Shown here piece by piece: positions 33,477-42,212 of a stretch of 64,000 nucleotides of DNA. The DNA is from Leptospirales bacterium (lineage in GTDB: Bacteria > Spirochaetota > Leptospiria > Leptospirales > Leptonemataceae). The position numbers were made by a program, and so were the translations under genes. Each line of letters starts with the position of its first letter. The stretch's first letter is position 1. The stretch lies in contig JAIBBN010000001.1 in NCBI GenBank assembly GCA_019694655.1, positions 248,001-312,000 on the forward strand, written 5' to 3'. Below the pieces are notes generated by a model, which was not told the origin of the DNA, ran no database searches, and worked only from the letters and a program-made list of their open reading frames with translations.

Positions 33477-34804
33477 AGGCGTCTCTTCCCTGCCGTAGCG
33501 CTGGGGCGTCCCGGCAGCAGGGGCTGTAACTCGGCAGTAACAAAGCGCGCGGCGCTGCCGCGTTCGGCCTCCAGAAAGGCTTTGCCGCGTGCGCCGGCCA
33601 GCTTCGCCTCGCGCGGTTGCTTCATCCAGCGCTCCGCCGCTTGCAGCAGCTGATGGCCGTCATCACAGGCCAGCAGCGCCCCGGCGCGGGCCAGATCTTG
33701 CGCAATCGGCGAATAGTCGATGCGCGGACCGCTGAGTACAGGGATAGCGCAGGCCGCCGGTTCAGCGGTGTTGTGTACGCGCTGGTGGAAGCCGCCGCCC
33801 ACGTAGCAAAAACAGGCGAAGCGATAGGCGGCGGCCAGCAAGCCGAGGCGGTCCATCAGGACGACCCGCGGCTTGCGGGGCGGACGCCTTCCCTGCAGGA
33901 GTGCGCTGAGACTTTGATATGGAATATGCAACTGTTCGAGTCTGAGTGAAATTTCCGCGAGGCGAGGCTCGTCCACTTTATGTGGAAATATCCAGACCTG
34001 AAAGCGCCGATGGCGCTCCAGCAGGTCTGGCAATCCTGGCAAGATGCGCTCTTCGCAGGGCGCATAGGTGGAGGCCAGAATCCACGGCGGAGTTCCGCGG
34101 GCGAGCCAGCGCAGCGTTTGTTCCAGATCGCGCTTCAAGCTGGCGTTTTCAATCTTGAAGAGCACCTGGTCGTAGCGCGCATCGCCGCTTACCTGGACGC
34201 GCGCGGCGTCGGTCAGCAGGCGAAAATGAGCGGCATGCTGTTCATTGACGGCGTGGATTTTCTGAAAGCCTGCATAAAAAGGACGAAACAAGGGGCGCAT
34301 CGTGGGGCGCAGCCGCCAGTTATCTGCATTCAGCGCGGCCGAAGCCAGAAAAGCGGGCCGGCGCTGGGCCTTCATCGCGCGCAGCAGATTGGGAAAAAGA
34401 TCCCAGGTCATCGTAACAAAAGCCAGCGGTCTCATCCGCCGCACCAGCGCCGACCAGCGCCAGGGCAGGTCGAGCGGCATATAGAAGACCAGAGCAATGC
34501 CAGGCTGTGACGCCGTTCGCGCACTCAAACTGAAAACGGAAATGATTACAGGATGCTCTGGCGCCTTTCGCGAAAACTCGCGCGCCACAGCCAGGGCCTG
34601 ATCCAATTCGCCCACCGAAGCGGCATGCAGCCAGAGCGGCCGAGGAGCGTCAGCCGCATAGCTCGCCAACCACTGCTGCAAGGACGCCAGTCCTTGCTGT
34701 CGCGACTTCAGGAAGGAACGAGCGCGCCCTGAAAAGAGTGCAACCAAACGAAAGATGGCGTATGCTAACAGCAATAGAGTATTATAGAGCAGCGTCGCGA
34801 CCAT
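33473..34804 (-). CDS. waaA: 3-deoxy-D-manno-octulosonic acid transferase
   Basis: GT30 enzyme that adds Kdo to the lipid A precursor at the inner membrane. It has an N-terminal membrane-anchor helix (residues 5-27), then LHAASVGELDQA with catalytic Glu66, and a Kdo-transferase C-terminal GT-B half (KPRVVLMDRLGLLAAAYRFACFCYVGGGF). The 443 residues are in the family range. Followed by the NPP-type phosphatase in the same transcript. Symbol by family; mono- versus bifunctional transfer cannot be told. Confidence 0.9.
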   Translation of the reverse strand: MVATLLYNTLLLLAYAIFRLVALFSGRARSFLKSRQQGLASLQQWLASYAADAPRPLWLHAASVGELDQALAVAREFSRKAPEHPVIISVFSLSARTASQPGIALVFYMPLDLPWRWSALVRRMRPLAFVTMTWDLFPNLLRAMKAQRRPAFLASAALNADNWRLRPTMRPLFRPFYAGFQKIHAVNEQHAAHFRLLTDAARVQVSGDARYDQVLFKIENASLKRDLEQTLRWLARGTPPWILASTYAPCEERILPGLPDLLERHRRFQVWIFPHKVDEPRLAEISLRLEQLHIPYQSLSALLQGRRPPRKPRVVLMDRLGLLAAAYRFACFCYVGGGFHQRVHNTAEPAACAIPVLSGPRIDYSPIAQDLARAGALLACDDGHQLLQAAERWMKQPREAKLAGARGKAFLEAERGSAARFVTAELQPLLPGRPSATAGKRRL

Positions 34805-35088
34805 TGCAGGCTCCGCCTCAGGCAGCCCGGCTTCTCAACCGGGCGCCTGGAAAAGCTTATTCGGACTTTTCAGCCATTGTTACGCAGAACGGAATTTGCC
34901 TCTGACTGCACAACCGGCGTATCAGGCTGTTTGGCGGGACTCCGCGTGCGGTGCAAGCTCCTGTTGCACATCGACCGCTGCTTTTTGTCTATTCTGCCGG
35001 CGACGCCAGCTCGGGACCACTGGAAATTCCAGAGCCCCGATTTGGGCTGCGCTTGACCGCTCTCACGCTGCATCGATCGGCTGGACCG

Positions 35089-35730
35089 GTGCGTGTATTG
35101 CTCTTCGATATGATGGACACGCTGATCGATGAACCCTTCTATCCGGCCATCCAGCGTCTGCTGCCGCAAGCCGAACAACTGCGCCGATTTTCCGCAGCGC
35201 GTCGCCGCGAAGCATTTCTGGAATTTGAGCTGGGTCGCATTTCAGAGCGGGAGTACTTCCGCAGCTTCTATCGCAGCGAGGATTGGAAGGAGCAAGGGCT
35301 GCCGCGACCGGAGAAACTCAAGAAGGCCTTGATGCGCGAGCTGCGCTTTCGTCAGGGCATGGCCGAGCTGCTGGCGGAGTTGGGTCGGCAGCCGGGCCTG
35401 CGCAGCGGCATTGCTTCCAATTACGGCGAGTGGTACCAGGAAATTTTCAAACGCCTGCCAGCGCTGGAGGGCGCGCACTTCCTGTTCTTTTCCTGCGAAA
35501 TGGGTCGCCGCAAGCCTGATCCAGAATACTTTGCAATCATAGAGCAATCTCTCTGCCGCGCCCTGCCCGGACTTTTGCCGGGCGCGATATTCTTTGCCGA
35601 CGACCGGCAGGAGAATCTGTCGCCGGCGGCCGATCGCGGCTGGACGACGATGCTGGCCACCGCCGATAGCGAAGCACTGGCCGCCGCAGCGCGTCAGTTT
35701 GCCGCCGGCGCGGACTCCGGCGCGGGGTGA
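35089..35730 (+). CDS. HAD-superfamily hydrolase
   Basis: Start taken at GTG 35089, directly before the first strand (VRVLLFDMMDTLI). The 213-residue HAD protein has motif I FDMMDTL, motif II IASN, motif III RRKPDPEYF and motif IV FADDR. In motif I the second Asp of DxDxT is shifted (DMMDT), so the general acid may be missing or displaced; it could still be a phosphatase or a haloacid dehalogenase-like enzyme of altered chemistry. The 284 bp upstream hold no gene; no clear Shine-Dalgarno sequence is seen, so the start could be further upstream. Confidence 0.82.
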   Translation: MRVLLFDMMDTLIDEPFYPAIQRLLPQAEQLRRFSAARRREAFLEFELGRISEREYFRSFYRSEDWKEQGLPRPEKLKKALMRELRFRQGMAELLAELGRQPGLRSGIASNYGEWYQEIFKRLPALEGAHFLFFSCEMGRRKPDPEYFAIIEQSLCRALPGLLPGAIFFADDRQENLSPAADRGWTTMLATADSEALAAAARQFAAGADSGAG

Positions 35731-35791
35731 GCCGCCGCCAACGCGGCGCCTGGAATCTGGCGCCGTTTGCGCGGGGCTACGGGCGGGGAGT

Positions 35792-35820
35792 AAAAAAAAC
35801 CCCGGGGGGGAATCCGGGGC
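35792..35820 (-). terminator. Rho-independent terminator after the AAA+ gene
   Basis: On the minus strand the order is CCCCGG, a C-rich loop, CGGGG, then a run of eight T. The GC stem followed by the T tract is a textbook intrinsic terminator for the AAA+ gene that ends at 35910. The plus-strand HAD gene ends at 35730, just on the other side. Confidence 0.7.
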
Positions 35821-35909
35821 CAGGAAGAGTGTTCATGCGAAAAGCGTTGGGCTGTGGAAATCCACGACCCAAGCAACGTAAGCTGAGCGCGCCCCCTGGG
35901 CCTGTCAAT

Positions 35910-37220
35910 TCAGAAAGACTCGTGCTGGGCCTCTTTCGCCAGGGTGATTTCGCGATACAGCTCGGCCGGCGGCGGGCAGATCGCACGGCCTTCCTGGATC
36001 AAAGCGCGCGCCCAGCGGCGCTCGGCAAATTCGCAGATGTCCTGTATGTTGCGGCCGGAGAGCTTTTCCGAGGATCGAGCCAGCGGTTCGATTTCTTCGG
36101 CGGCCAGATGACCGGCATAGCGCCGGAAGATCGTGGCGCGCTCATTGAGATCCGGCAGCGGAAAGCTGATGATCGTGTCAAAGCGCGAGAGCAGGGCGCG
36201 ATCCAGATCGCTGGCGCGGTTGGTGGCGCCTATGGTAATGACGCCATCGCGACTGTCGAAGCCGTCGATCTTGCGCAGCAGCACCGAGAGAATGCGTCGC
36301 GTCGCCTCGAACATGCCCTCTTCGCGAGAGCCAGCCAGCGAGTCGATCTCATCCAGAAAGAGGATGACCTGATCGTAGAGCGCTGCGGCATCAAAGATCG
36401 CCGCCATATTTTGCGCCGATTCGCCGTAATATTTGCTCAAAATATTCTCGATGGGCACATAGACCAGCGGTATGCCGGTTTCCGCTGCGACGATGCGCGC
36501 CATGGTAGTCTTGCCTACGCCCGGCGGCCCCTCGAAGAGAGCTGCACGGGGAATGCTTCCCTCCTCGGTGCCGCGCGTGGCCCTGGCAACGCCGCGAAAT
36601 ACCTCCGGATGCTTCAGCGGCAGAATCACTGCTTCCAGAATTTCCTGCTTGGTCCGTTTGTAGCCGGCGAAACCATAGCGTTTGCCGATGTTGATCGCGC
36701 CCTCTCGTTCGCCCTCGGCGCGCGCCGTATTCTCCGCCCGGTAGACCTTGACGCCCAGTTCTGCCAGGCGCTGTCCAGGATCGGAGCTTTTTTCCAGCGG
36801 ATGAAACAGGCGGAACAAATTGACCGCGGCCTGCAGCTCATCCTGACTCAGATTGCCGCGTCGCGAAACCTCGACTCTGCTGGCCGAAGTAATCGAAACG
36901 AACTTGAAACGAATTCCCTCGAAAGCGCTGCGGTTGCTGGCATACAGATTGGGACCAAGATCCTGAAAGACGATGTATCCGGGCTCCAGGGTGTGAATGC
37001 GCAGGTTTTCAATATGGTTCTTAATCACCGCCATGGCGTCGAAGATCAGGCCGCGATCGATGCCGCCTGTGGGAAACACAAGGCGCGTTTCGCCTTTTTC
37101 ATAGGTAAAGGCCGGCCGCTGGCTGATGCCGCGTTCCGAAAGAATCGGATCCAGTTCGGCTTCCAGTTGGGCTCGCGCCTGGGGGAACTCCAGTTCGTTC
37201 TTTCGCGCCTCTTCGCTCAT
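35910..37220 (-). CDS. AAA+ ATPase with unrecognised N-terminal domain
   Basis: The 436-residue protein has a C-terminal classical AAA module: Walker A GPPGVGKTT at 231-239, Walker B VILFLDEID with Asp290/Glu291, sensor 1 GATNRAS, Arg finger LLSRFD, and a lid helix GRNIQDICEFAERR. It is closest in style to 26S-regulatory/FtsH/ClpX-adjacent AAA ATPases, but there is no HExxH protease domain. The first 225 residues form an alpha/beta domain with TGGIDRGLIFDAMAVIKNHI that I do not recognise. It may be a substrate remodeller; partner unknown. Divergent from the DUF4416 gene. Confidence 0.82.
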   Translation of the reverse strand: MSEEARKNELEFPQARAQLEAELDPILSERGISQRPAFTYEKGETRLVFPTGGIDRGLIFDAMAVIKNHIENLRIHTLEPGYIVFQDLGPNLYASNRSAFEGIRFKFVSITSASRVEVSRRGNLSQDELQAAVNLFRLFHPLEKSSDPGQRLAELGVKVYRAENTARAEGEREGAINIGKRYGFAGYKRTKQEILEAVILPLKHPEVFRGVARATRGTEEGSIPRAALFEGPPGVGKTTMARIVAAETGIPLVYVPIENILSKYYGESAQNMAAIFDAAALYDQVILFLDEIDSLAGSREEGMFEATRRILSVLLRKIDGFDSRDGVITIGATNRASDLDRALLSRFDTIISFPLPDLNERATIFRRYAGHLAAEEIEPLARSSEKLSGRNIQDICEFAERRWARALIQEGRAICPPPAELYREITLAKEAQHESF

Positions 37221-37276
37221 TGCGCGGAAGAAAAATGCTATTGCGGCGGAATTTCAATACTATTCCTTGTCCTGCG

Positions 37277-37810
37277 ATGGCGCGAGCCTGGAAAGCACCG
37301 CTTAGCGAGCCGCCGGCCGCCAGGGCCTTTGTCATAGCGGCTTTTGACGATCTGGCGCTTTTCCAGCAGGCCCGCGCCCAGGCGGAGCGACGCCTGGGCA
37401 AGATCGACTACGAAACCGGAAACCTTCCGGCCGAGTTGCGACATAGTCAGTACGGGCTTCCCAATCGCCGTCTGGCCCGGCTGCTCAGCTTCCGGCGTCC
37501 GGTGGGCCGCGAGGAACTGGTCGACCTGTGCCGCCGCAGCGTGGCGCTTGAAGCGCGCTTGCAAAGCAACGGCGCTCCGCTGGTGGAGCTGGACTGCGGC
37601 TATGTGACGCTCTACCAGACGGTGCGCGCTGCAACCAGCGAGGACTTTCACCGCGTCTATCTATATGACGGCATCTACGCCGAGGCCGCGCTCTACTTTG
37701 AAAAACTCTCCTTTCGGCCCTTCCTTTATACCAGCGCCTTTTTCCGACAGCAAGAGCTGATCGCTGCCTTCAACGATGTGCGACTGATTATCATGGCGGC
37801 AGGCAAATGA
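37277..37810 (+). CDS. DUF4416 family protein
   Basis: The 177-residue protein is read from ATG 37277 (MARAWKAPLSEPP). It shows the DUF4416 pattern: LDCGYVTLYQTVRAATSEDFHRVYLYDGIYAEAALYF (positions about 108-145), with RPFLYTSAFF near the end, equivalent to the family's NIDPGY, KLVLATTK and WTYPDY segments. The function of the family is unknown. An upstream TTG in frame would overlap the divergent AAA+ start and is not needed. The stop overlaps the next ATG (ATGA). Confidence 0.75.
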   Translation: MARAWKAPLSEPPAARAFVIAAFDDLALFQQARAQAERRLGKIDYETGNLPAELRHSQYGLPNRRLARLLSFRRPVGREELVDLCRRSVALEARLQSNGAPLVELDCGYVTLYQTVRAATSEDFHRVYLYDGIYAEAALYFEKLSFRPFLYTSAFFRQQELIAAFNDVRLIIMAAGK

Positions 37811-38406
37811 CGCGTCGACGCTGGCAATGGTTGGCAGGCTTTGCTGGCATTGTGCTGGCAGCGGCGACGGCGTTCTGGCTCTGGCTTCGATTGCAGCCGC
37901 CGCATATCGTCCGGGCCAGCTTCTGCGATGACGCCACGGCCGAGGGCGAATGCTTGAAGCCGTGGTCCGGGGTCGATCGCGTCTACCGGCCAGAGGTCCC
38001 GGCGCGTTCGCTGCGCAGCTGGCGAGAACTGGGCTACTTCATGTACTTTCATTCCCGTGAAACGCCGGGCCTGCACCTGGCGTTTCAGCGCACGCTGAGC
38101 GCATCCGAAAAAGAGAATCTGCATCGCTCCCTGAGCTGCAGCTGGAGGCTGCAACTGCGCAACGGCGCAAGCGGCGAGGGACACTTTGAAGGCCTGCGCA
38201 TCGATAGCGATGGCGGCGGCGCCTGGTGCTTTGATTACCTGGGCGCAATGCTCAATGCCGTGCAGAAAAAGGCCGGCCAGCTGGATCGGCCGCCGGACGC
38301 GCGACTCTTTCCGGCCGAGCTGCACGTCGCCGTGCACAGCGACCTGCCGGGAATTGCCGCCGAAATGGACGGCCAGGTTGTGGTTGAATGGTCGGAGGCA
38401 AGGTAG
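37807..38406 (+). CDS. Hypothetical single-pass membrane protein
   Basis: The 199-residue protein begins MTRRRWQWLAGFAGIVLAAATAFWLWL, an N-terminal anchor helix with the rest outside the cytoplasm by the positive-inside rule. The soluble part has four Cys (FCDD, GECL, LSCSW and WCFD) and mixed alpha/beta character. No family was recognised. It is coupled to DUF4416 (ATGA overlap) and lies 45 bp before the bifunctional-nuclease gene. Confidence 0.7.
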   Translation: MTRRRWQWLAGFAGIVLAAATAFWLWLRLQPPHIVRASFCDDATAEGECLKPWSGVDRVYRPEVPARSLRSWRELGYFMYFHSRETPGLHLAFQRTLSASEKENLHRSLSCSWRLQLRNGASGEGHFEGLRIDSDGGGAWCFDYLGAMLNAVQKKAGQLDRPPDARLFPAELHVAVHSDLPGIAAEMDGQVVVEWSEAR

Positions 38407-38451
38407 AAACTGGCCCCAGCCGGCGAGCGCCGATCGGCGCACGGAGTTTGC

Positions 38452-39057
38452 ATGTTGCCTGAGAATCTGCTGGAAGTGACCATCTCCGATGTTTCCATCA
38501 CCAACGTCGGCTTTGCCATCTTTCTCAAACCGCTGGAGGCGCAGTCGGGCAAAGTCGTGCCGATTTTCATCGGCCCCCTGGAAACCTATTCCATCTCCAG
38601 CGCACTCGATGGAGTTACGCCTCCGCGCCCCAATACTCACGACCTGATTGTCAATATGCTGCAGGAGATGGAAGCGCGCGTCCTGCATATTATCATCAAT
38701 GATATCATCGGCAGCATCTTCTATGCGCGCATCGTGATCCAGACCAACGAAGGCGTGGTTGAACTTGATGCGCGCCCGTCGGACTCCGTGGCCGTCGCCA
38801 TTCGTGTGCGTTGCCCGATGTACATGCACGAGAAGGTCTATCGTGAGGCGGCGGTGGTGATTGGCGAAGAGAGCCAGAGTTCGCCGGAGGCGGCGGAGGA
38901 AGGCGAAGCCCCCGCGGCGGCGCCTGCTGCTGCCAGCGAATCGCGTTCCGAGCTGGAACAGCTGAAGGCCGATTTACAGAAGGCGGTCGATTCAGAGAAT
39001 TTTGAACGAGCCGCAGAGCTGCGTGATCGCATCAAGAAGCTGCTGCACGAAAATTGA
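38452..39057 (+). CDS. Bifunctional nuclease (BFN/DUF151) domain plus UVR domain
   Basis: The 201-residue protein has an N-terminal BFN domain (DUF151): VGFAIFLKPLE, PIFIGPLETYSISSAL and ARPSDSVAVAIRV are conserved segments. A Glu/Ala-rich linker (about residues 140-163) leads to a UVR helical hairpin at the C-terminus (LEQLKADLQKAVDSENFERA). Plant BFN1-type proteins with this order have been linked to nuclease activity; the bacterial role is unproven. A C-terminal UVR motif may mediate binding to UvrB-like partners or McsA-type proteins. Confidence 0.88.
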   Translation: MLPENLLEVTISDVSITNVGFAIFLKPLEAQSGKVVPIFIGPLETYSISSALDGVTPPRPNTHDLIVNMLQEMEARVLHIIINDIIGSIFYARIVIQTNEGVVELDARPSDSVAVAIRVRCPMYMHEKVYREAAVVIGEESQSSPEAAEEGEAPAAAPAAASESRSELEQLKADLQKAVDSENFERAAELRDRIKKLLHEN

Positions 39058-39066
39058 GCGGAGCTG

Positions 39067-39100
39067 TTCGCTGCCGCCGCCGATGGCCGACGGCAGCGAA
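39067..39100. terminator. Bidirectional terminator-like hairpin
   Basis: TTCGCTGCCG (39067-39076) and CGGCAGCGAA (39091-39100) form a perfect 10-bp stem with a 14-nt loop, between the convergent BFN/UVR gene (stop 39057) and the GlsB gene (stop at 39106). There is no long T run on either side, so termination strength is uncertain. Confidence 0.55.
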
Positions 39101-39105
39101 ATAGT

Positions 39106-39354
39106 TTAGCGACGACGAATAAAGCGGAAAGCCAGTACCAGCACTACTGCGCCGGCGGTGGCGGCCACGTAGGACCACAGGCCCGAAATCGGCAGACCAA
39201 GTCGGGGAAAAACAAATCCTCCCAGCAACGCGCCGCCAATGCCCAGCAATATAGTCCAGATGATGCCCATCTTATCGTCGCCGGGCACCAGAAAGCGTCC
39301 GAGAACGCCGGCGATCAGTCCGATAAAAATCCAGCCAAATATGCCAAAATCCAT
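39106..39354 (-). CDS. GlsB/YeaQ/YmgE family small membrane protein
   Basis: The 82-residue protein with three hydrophobic helices starts MDFGIFGWIFIGLIAGVLGRF and has the family's LVPGDDKMGIIWTILLGIGGALLGG. This family is often called transglycosylase-associated or stress-response; the biochemical role is not known. AAGGAGAAGC precedes the start on the minus strand. Confidence 0.9.
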   Translation of the reverse strand: MDFGIFGWIFIGLIAGVLGRFLVPGDDKMGIIWTILLGIGGALLGGFVFPRLGLPISGLWSYVAATAGAVVLVLAFRFIRRR

Positions 39355-39406
39355 TGCTTCTCCTTTCCGTTATTTTCTTCTCTGATCAGAAAAATAAGGA
39401 CTGCGG

Positions 39407-40030
39407 CTAGCTCGTTGCCGGCGGTAGAGGAGGCGTCTCTTTTTCATCGCCTTGCCGCGACCTGGCGCGTGAGCGCCATTGCACATCTTCAATTCCCTCA
39501 AGGTGGTTAGCAAATCTTGCCGCTGTAAACAAATAATCGGACAGGCGATTGATGAATCGCAGGTTTGTGTCGCTGACCACTTTGCGCCGCTGTTCATCCT
39601 GATTGCCCTCGGCGATCAGGCGGGTCATAGAACGTTCCAGTCGTCGACAGAAGGTGCGCGCCAGATGCAGCGCTGCTGCTGCAGCTCCGCCGCCGGGCAG
39701 TACAAAATGGCGCATCGGCGGCAGCGCGGCGCTCATTCTGTCGATCGACTGCTCCAGCGCCAGAATATCGTCCGGGAATACAGCGCCATCTTCCGTCGCC
39801 CGAAATCCGGCCAGCTCGGAACCCAGTTCAAAGAGCAGGCGTTGCAGTTCTTTGAGACCCAGCGCAAGCTCCTCTGCCGATGGGGGCAGAGCCGCGCCGG
39901 CCATGCCCAGCGCGGAATTGAGTTCATCAACCTCGCCGTAGAGGTCGACGCGACGACTGTGCTTCCAGACGCGCTCGCCGCTGGCCAGTTGTGTACGGCC
40001 GTCATCGCCTTTGCGCGTGTAAATCTTCAT
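39407..40030 (-). CDS. ATP:cob(I)alamin adenosyltransferase, PduO type
   Basis: Makes adenosylcobalamin from reduced cobalamin and ATP. The 207-residue protein has the N-terminal ATP-binding motif MKIYTRKGDDGRTQLASGERV, YGEVDELNSALG, and the second motif FVLPGGGAAAAALHLARTFCRRLER. The C-terminal segment NQDEQRRKVVSDTNLRFINRLSDYLF is complete. It shows that the cell uses AdoCbl, relevant to the cobalamin riboswitch at 27.3 kb. It lies 23 bp after tmk. Confidence 0.94.
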   Translation of the reverse strand: MKIYTRKGDDGRTQLASGERVWKHSRRVDLYGEVDELNSALGMAGAALPPSAEELALGLKELQRLLFELGSELAGFRATEDGAVFPDDILALEQSIDRMSAALPPMRHFVLPGGGAAAAALHLARTFCRRLERSMTRLIAEGNQDEQRRKVVSDTNLRFINRLSDYLFTAARFANHLEGIEDVQWRSRARSRQGDEKETPPLPPATS

Positions 40031-40053
40031 AACTGAACAAGGCGGCCAGGGCC

Positions 40054-40662
40054 TCAGGGCCCTCGTGCGGCGCGGCGTCGCAGCAATTCGTCCAGCGCCT
40101 GCTTCTGCAATTCCTCGGCGGAGCGGCGGCCGTCCAGACGAAACGCATCCGCGGGCAGGATTTCCGCATAGTTGGCGGCGATACGCTGGAGTTGGGCAAG
40201 GCTTTCAAAGCTTTCCTGCTTTTTTCCGCGTTCGGAGATGCGCTGCAGCGCATCCTCCGGACTGAGTTCCAGAAACAGGAGCAAATCCGGCGCCGGAAAA
40301 CCGCGCTGCCGATTCATCTCCAGAATCTCAGGCGCCGTAGGCGGACGCAGCGGCTGCCCCTGGTAGGCGGCGGTGGAGTAGTAGTAGCGATCCTGCAGCA
40401 CCAGCATTCCGCGCTGCAAAGCGGGCAGGATACGCTCGGCTACATTGGCCGCCCGGTCTTCCAGAAACAACTGCAGCCATGCTTCTGGCGAAAGCTGGTC
40501 GGCATTGCGCAATCGCTGGCGGATCAGTTCGCCGCTGGGCAGGTCGCTGGGTTCGCGCAGCAAACAGAGCGGCGCAGATCGGAGCTGGGCGGCCAGGCCC
40601 TGCCAGAGGGTGCTCTTGCCGGCGCCGTCAATCCCTTCAATTACGCAGAAAAATCCGGACAC
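40054..40662 (-). CDS. tmk: Thymidylate kinase
   Basis: Phosphorylates dTMP to dTDP. The 202-residue protein has P-loop EGIDGAGKSTLW at the N-terminus, the REPSDLPSGELIRQRL segment, and LQDRYYYSTAAYQG (DRY motif). The usual REPGGT segment is replaced by REPSDLP, still carrying the conserved Arg and Pro. Same strand as the adenosyltransferase gene, 23 bp apart. Confidence 0.93.
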   Translation of the reverse strand: MSGFFCVIEGIDGAGKSTLWQGLAAQLRSAPLCLLREPSDLPSGELIRQRLRNADQLSPEAWLQLFLEDRAANVAERILPALQRGMLVLQDRYYYSTAAYQGQPLRPPTAPEILEMNRQRGFPAPDLLLFLELSPEDALQRISERGKKQESFESLAQLQRIAANYAEILPADAFRLDGRRSAEELQKQALDELLRRRAARGP

Positions 40663-40754
40663 TGCCGGTCTACTGACTCGGTTGCCCTCGCATCGTCAAG
40701 CGCGCCGAGAAATTATTGCTGGCCGGATTGTCTGCGCTGAGAGGAGTTTCGCCT

Positions 40755-42212
40755 GTGAGCTCCCAGGAAAAGCTGGAAATGGAGATGCTGATGCAAAAAC
40801 AGGCCCGCCCGCGCCGCAGCCTGCTGCGCCGCATGTACGAACTTCTTTACTGCGCTATCTTGCTGATCAATCTGACACTGGTCTTTTTCGACGCCAGCTA
40901 TCTGATGCGCGTTCCCTATACGCACCTCACCGTGCGCGATTTGTATCTACAGTATTTCCCCATTGAGCTGCACTACCGCTACGACAGCGAAGACTACCAG
41001 CGTAATCCGCAGCTTCGGCTCAGCGGTCAGGAATACGATCCGCTACTGCTGTTTTACGATCCGATCAAGGGCATTGAGCGCCATCGCAGTACCGACGAAT
41101 ACCTGGAAGCCTATGAACATCTGCGGCGCTTCTTGAGCGATGGTCGCAGTCTGGAGTCGGAGGAGGGCCAGGCTCTGCTTTTGCAACTGAGCGACCGGAG
41201 CGTCGCCATGATTGAATCCGATCCCTTTGTCACGGCGCACAAGAGCGGATCGCTGGAGTTGATCAAGAATCGAATGCGCGAACACTTTGCTCTCGATTCT
41301 GGCAAACAATCCTTCCGCCGCTTCTTCAGCCTGGAAAATCTGAGCGTTGAGCGGCGCGAAGCAGAGCTGGACTACTTTGATCGCGCCATTCTGCCCACCA
41401 TCCGCTCCAACTACTTTCGCTGGATTGACGAAGATGGAGAACCCAAGGATCACTTCCACCGCTTCGATCTCTACTTTGTGGCCTTTTTCTGGCTGGATTT
41501 TCTGGGGCGCTGGATTCTGGCCCTCTGGCGGCGCGAACATCGCCGCTGGTTCCTGTTTCCGGTGCGACAGTGGCACGAAGTCTTTCTATTGTTTCCGCCT
41601 GATCATGCCGCCATCTTTCGATTGCTGCGAATCATTCCCTTCTTTTCGCGAATGCGCGAGAATAACTTCCTGCCTGATTCAGGCCTCGCGCCGGAAATCA
41701 TCCATGATAACGCGGCAGTGATTGCCGAAGAGATTTCCGGCATGGTGCTGGTCAACATTCTGGCGCAAATCCAGACCATTGTCCGTGAGCGCGGTTTGAA
41801 GGAATTGGTATCTCTGAATGACGAAGGCGCCCTGGATGAATTGCAGGACCTGCTGGAGACCCAGGCGACGCTGATCAGCAAGCGTGTGGTGCCGGAGATT
41901 CAGCCCAAAATTACCGAACTGGTGCAGTATTCGCTGCGGCGAGCAATGGACCGCTGGATTGCCTCGCCGATTGGCCCCGGCGTGCGTCTGGCACTGGCCA
42001 ATGTCAACAGCCATGTGGCGCGCGGACTGGAATCGGCGCTGGCGGAAGAGGCCGGACAGGAGCGCATGGCTGAGATTACGCGGAGCTTCATTCATACCCT
42101 GCTCCAGGAAATCAGCAAAGAAGAAAACGTGCGGGTGCTGGAGACGCAGATTGCACAACTGCTGGAGGGCGTTAAGAGTCAGGTGCAAATCGCTACGCGC
42201 CAATCGCGGTGA
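40755..42212 (+). CDS. Large hypothetical membrane protein upstream of rarA
   Basis: Start chosen at GTG 40755, with GAGGAG about 9 bp upstream. The 485-residue protein has a basic N-terminus, TM helix at about residues 30-50 (YCAILLINLTLVFFDASYL), a long polar loop, a second TM segment near 240-260 (FVAFFWLDFLGRWILALW), and a helical C-terminal half. I do not recognise the family. The overlap GTGA with rarA means coupled translation. It may be a membrane-associated scaffold; no function is assigned. Confidence 0.72.
   Translation: MSSQEKLEMEMLMQKQARPRRSLLRRMYELLYCAILLINLTLVFFDASYLMRVPYTHLTVRDLYLQYFPIELHYRYDSEDYQRNPQLRLSGQEYDPLLLFYDPIKGIERHRSTDEYLEAYEHLRRFLSDGRSLESEEGQALLLQLSDRSVAMIESDPFVTAHKSGSLELIKNRMREHFALDSGKQSFRRFFSLENLSVERREAELDYFDRAILPTIRSNYFRWIDEDGEPKDHFHRFDLYFVAFFWLDFLGRWILALWRREHRRWFLFPVRQWHEVFLLFPPDHAAIFRLLRIIPFFSRMRENNFLPDSGLAPEIIHDNAAVIAEEISGMVLVNILAQIQTIVRERGLKELVSLNDEGALDELQDLLETQATLISKRVVPEIQPKITELVQYSLRRAMDRWIASPIGPGVRLALANVNSHVARGLESALAEEAGQERMAEITRSFIHTLLQEISKEENVRVLETQIAQLLEGVKSQVQIATRQSR

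Noticed and set aside
35727-37337. Plus-strand frame of over 530 codons
   Set aside because: Lies antisense to the AAA+ ATPase; no motif, and it would run through the terminator at 35.8 kb.
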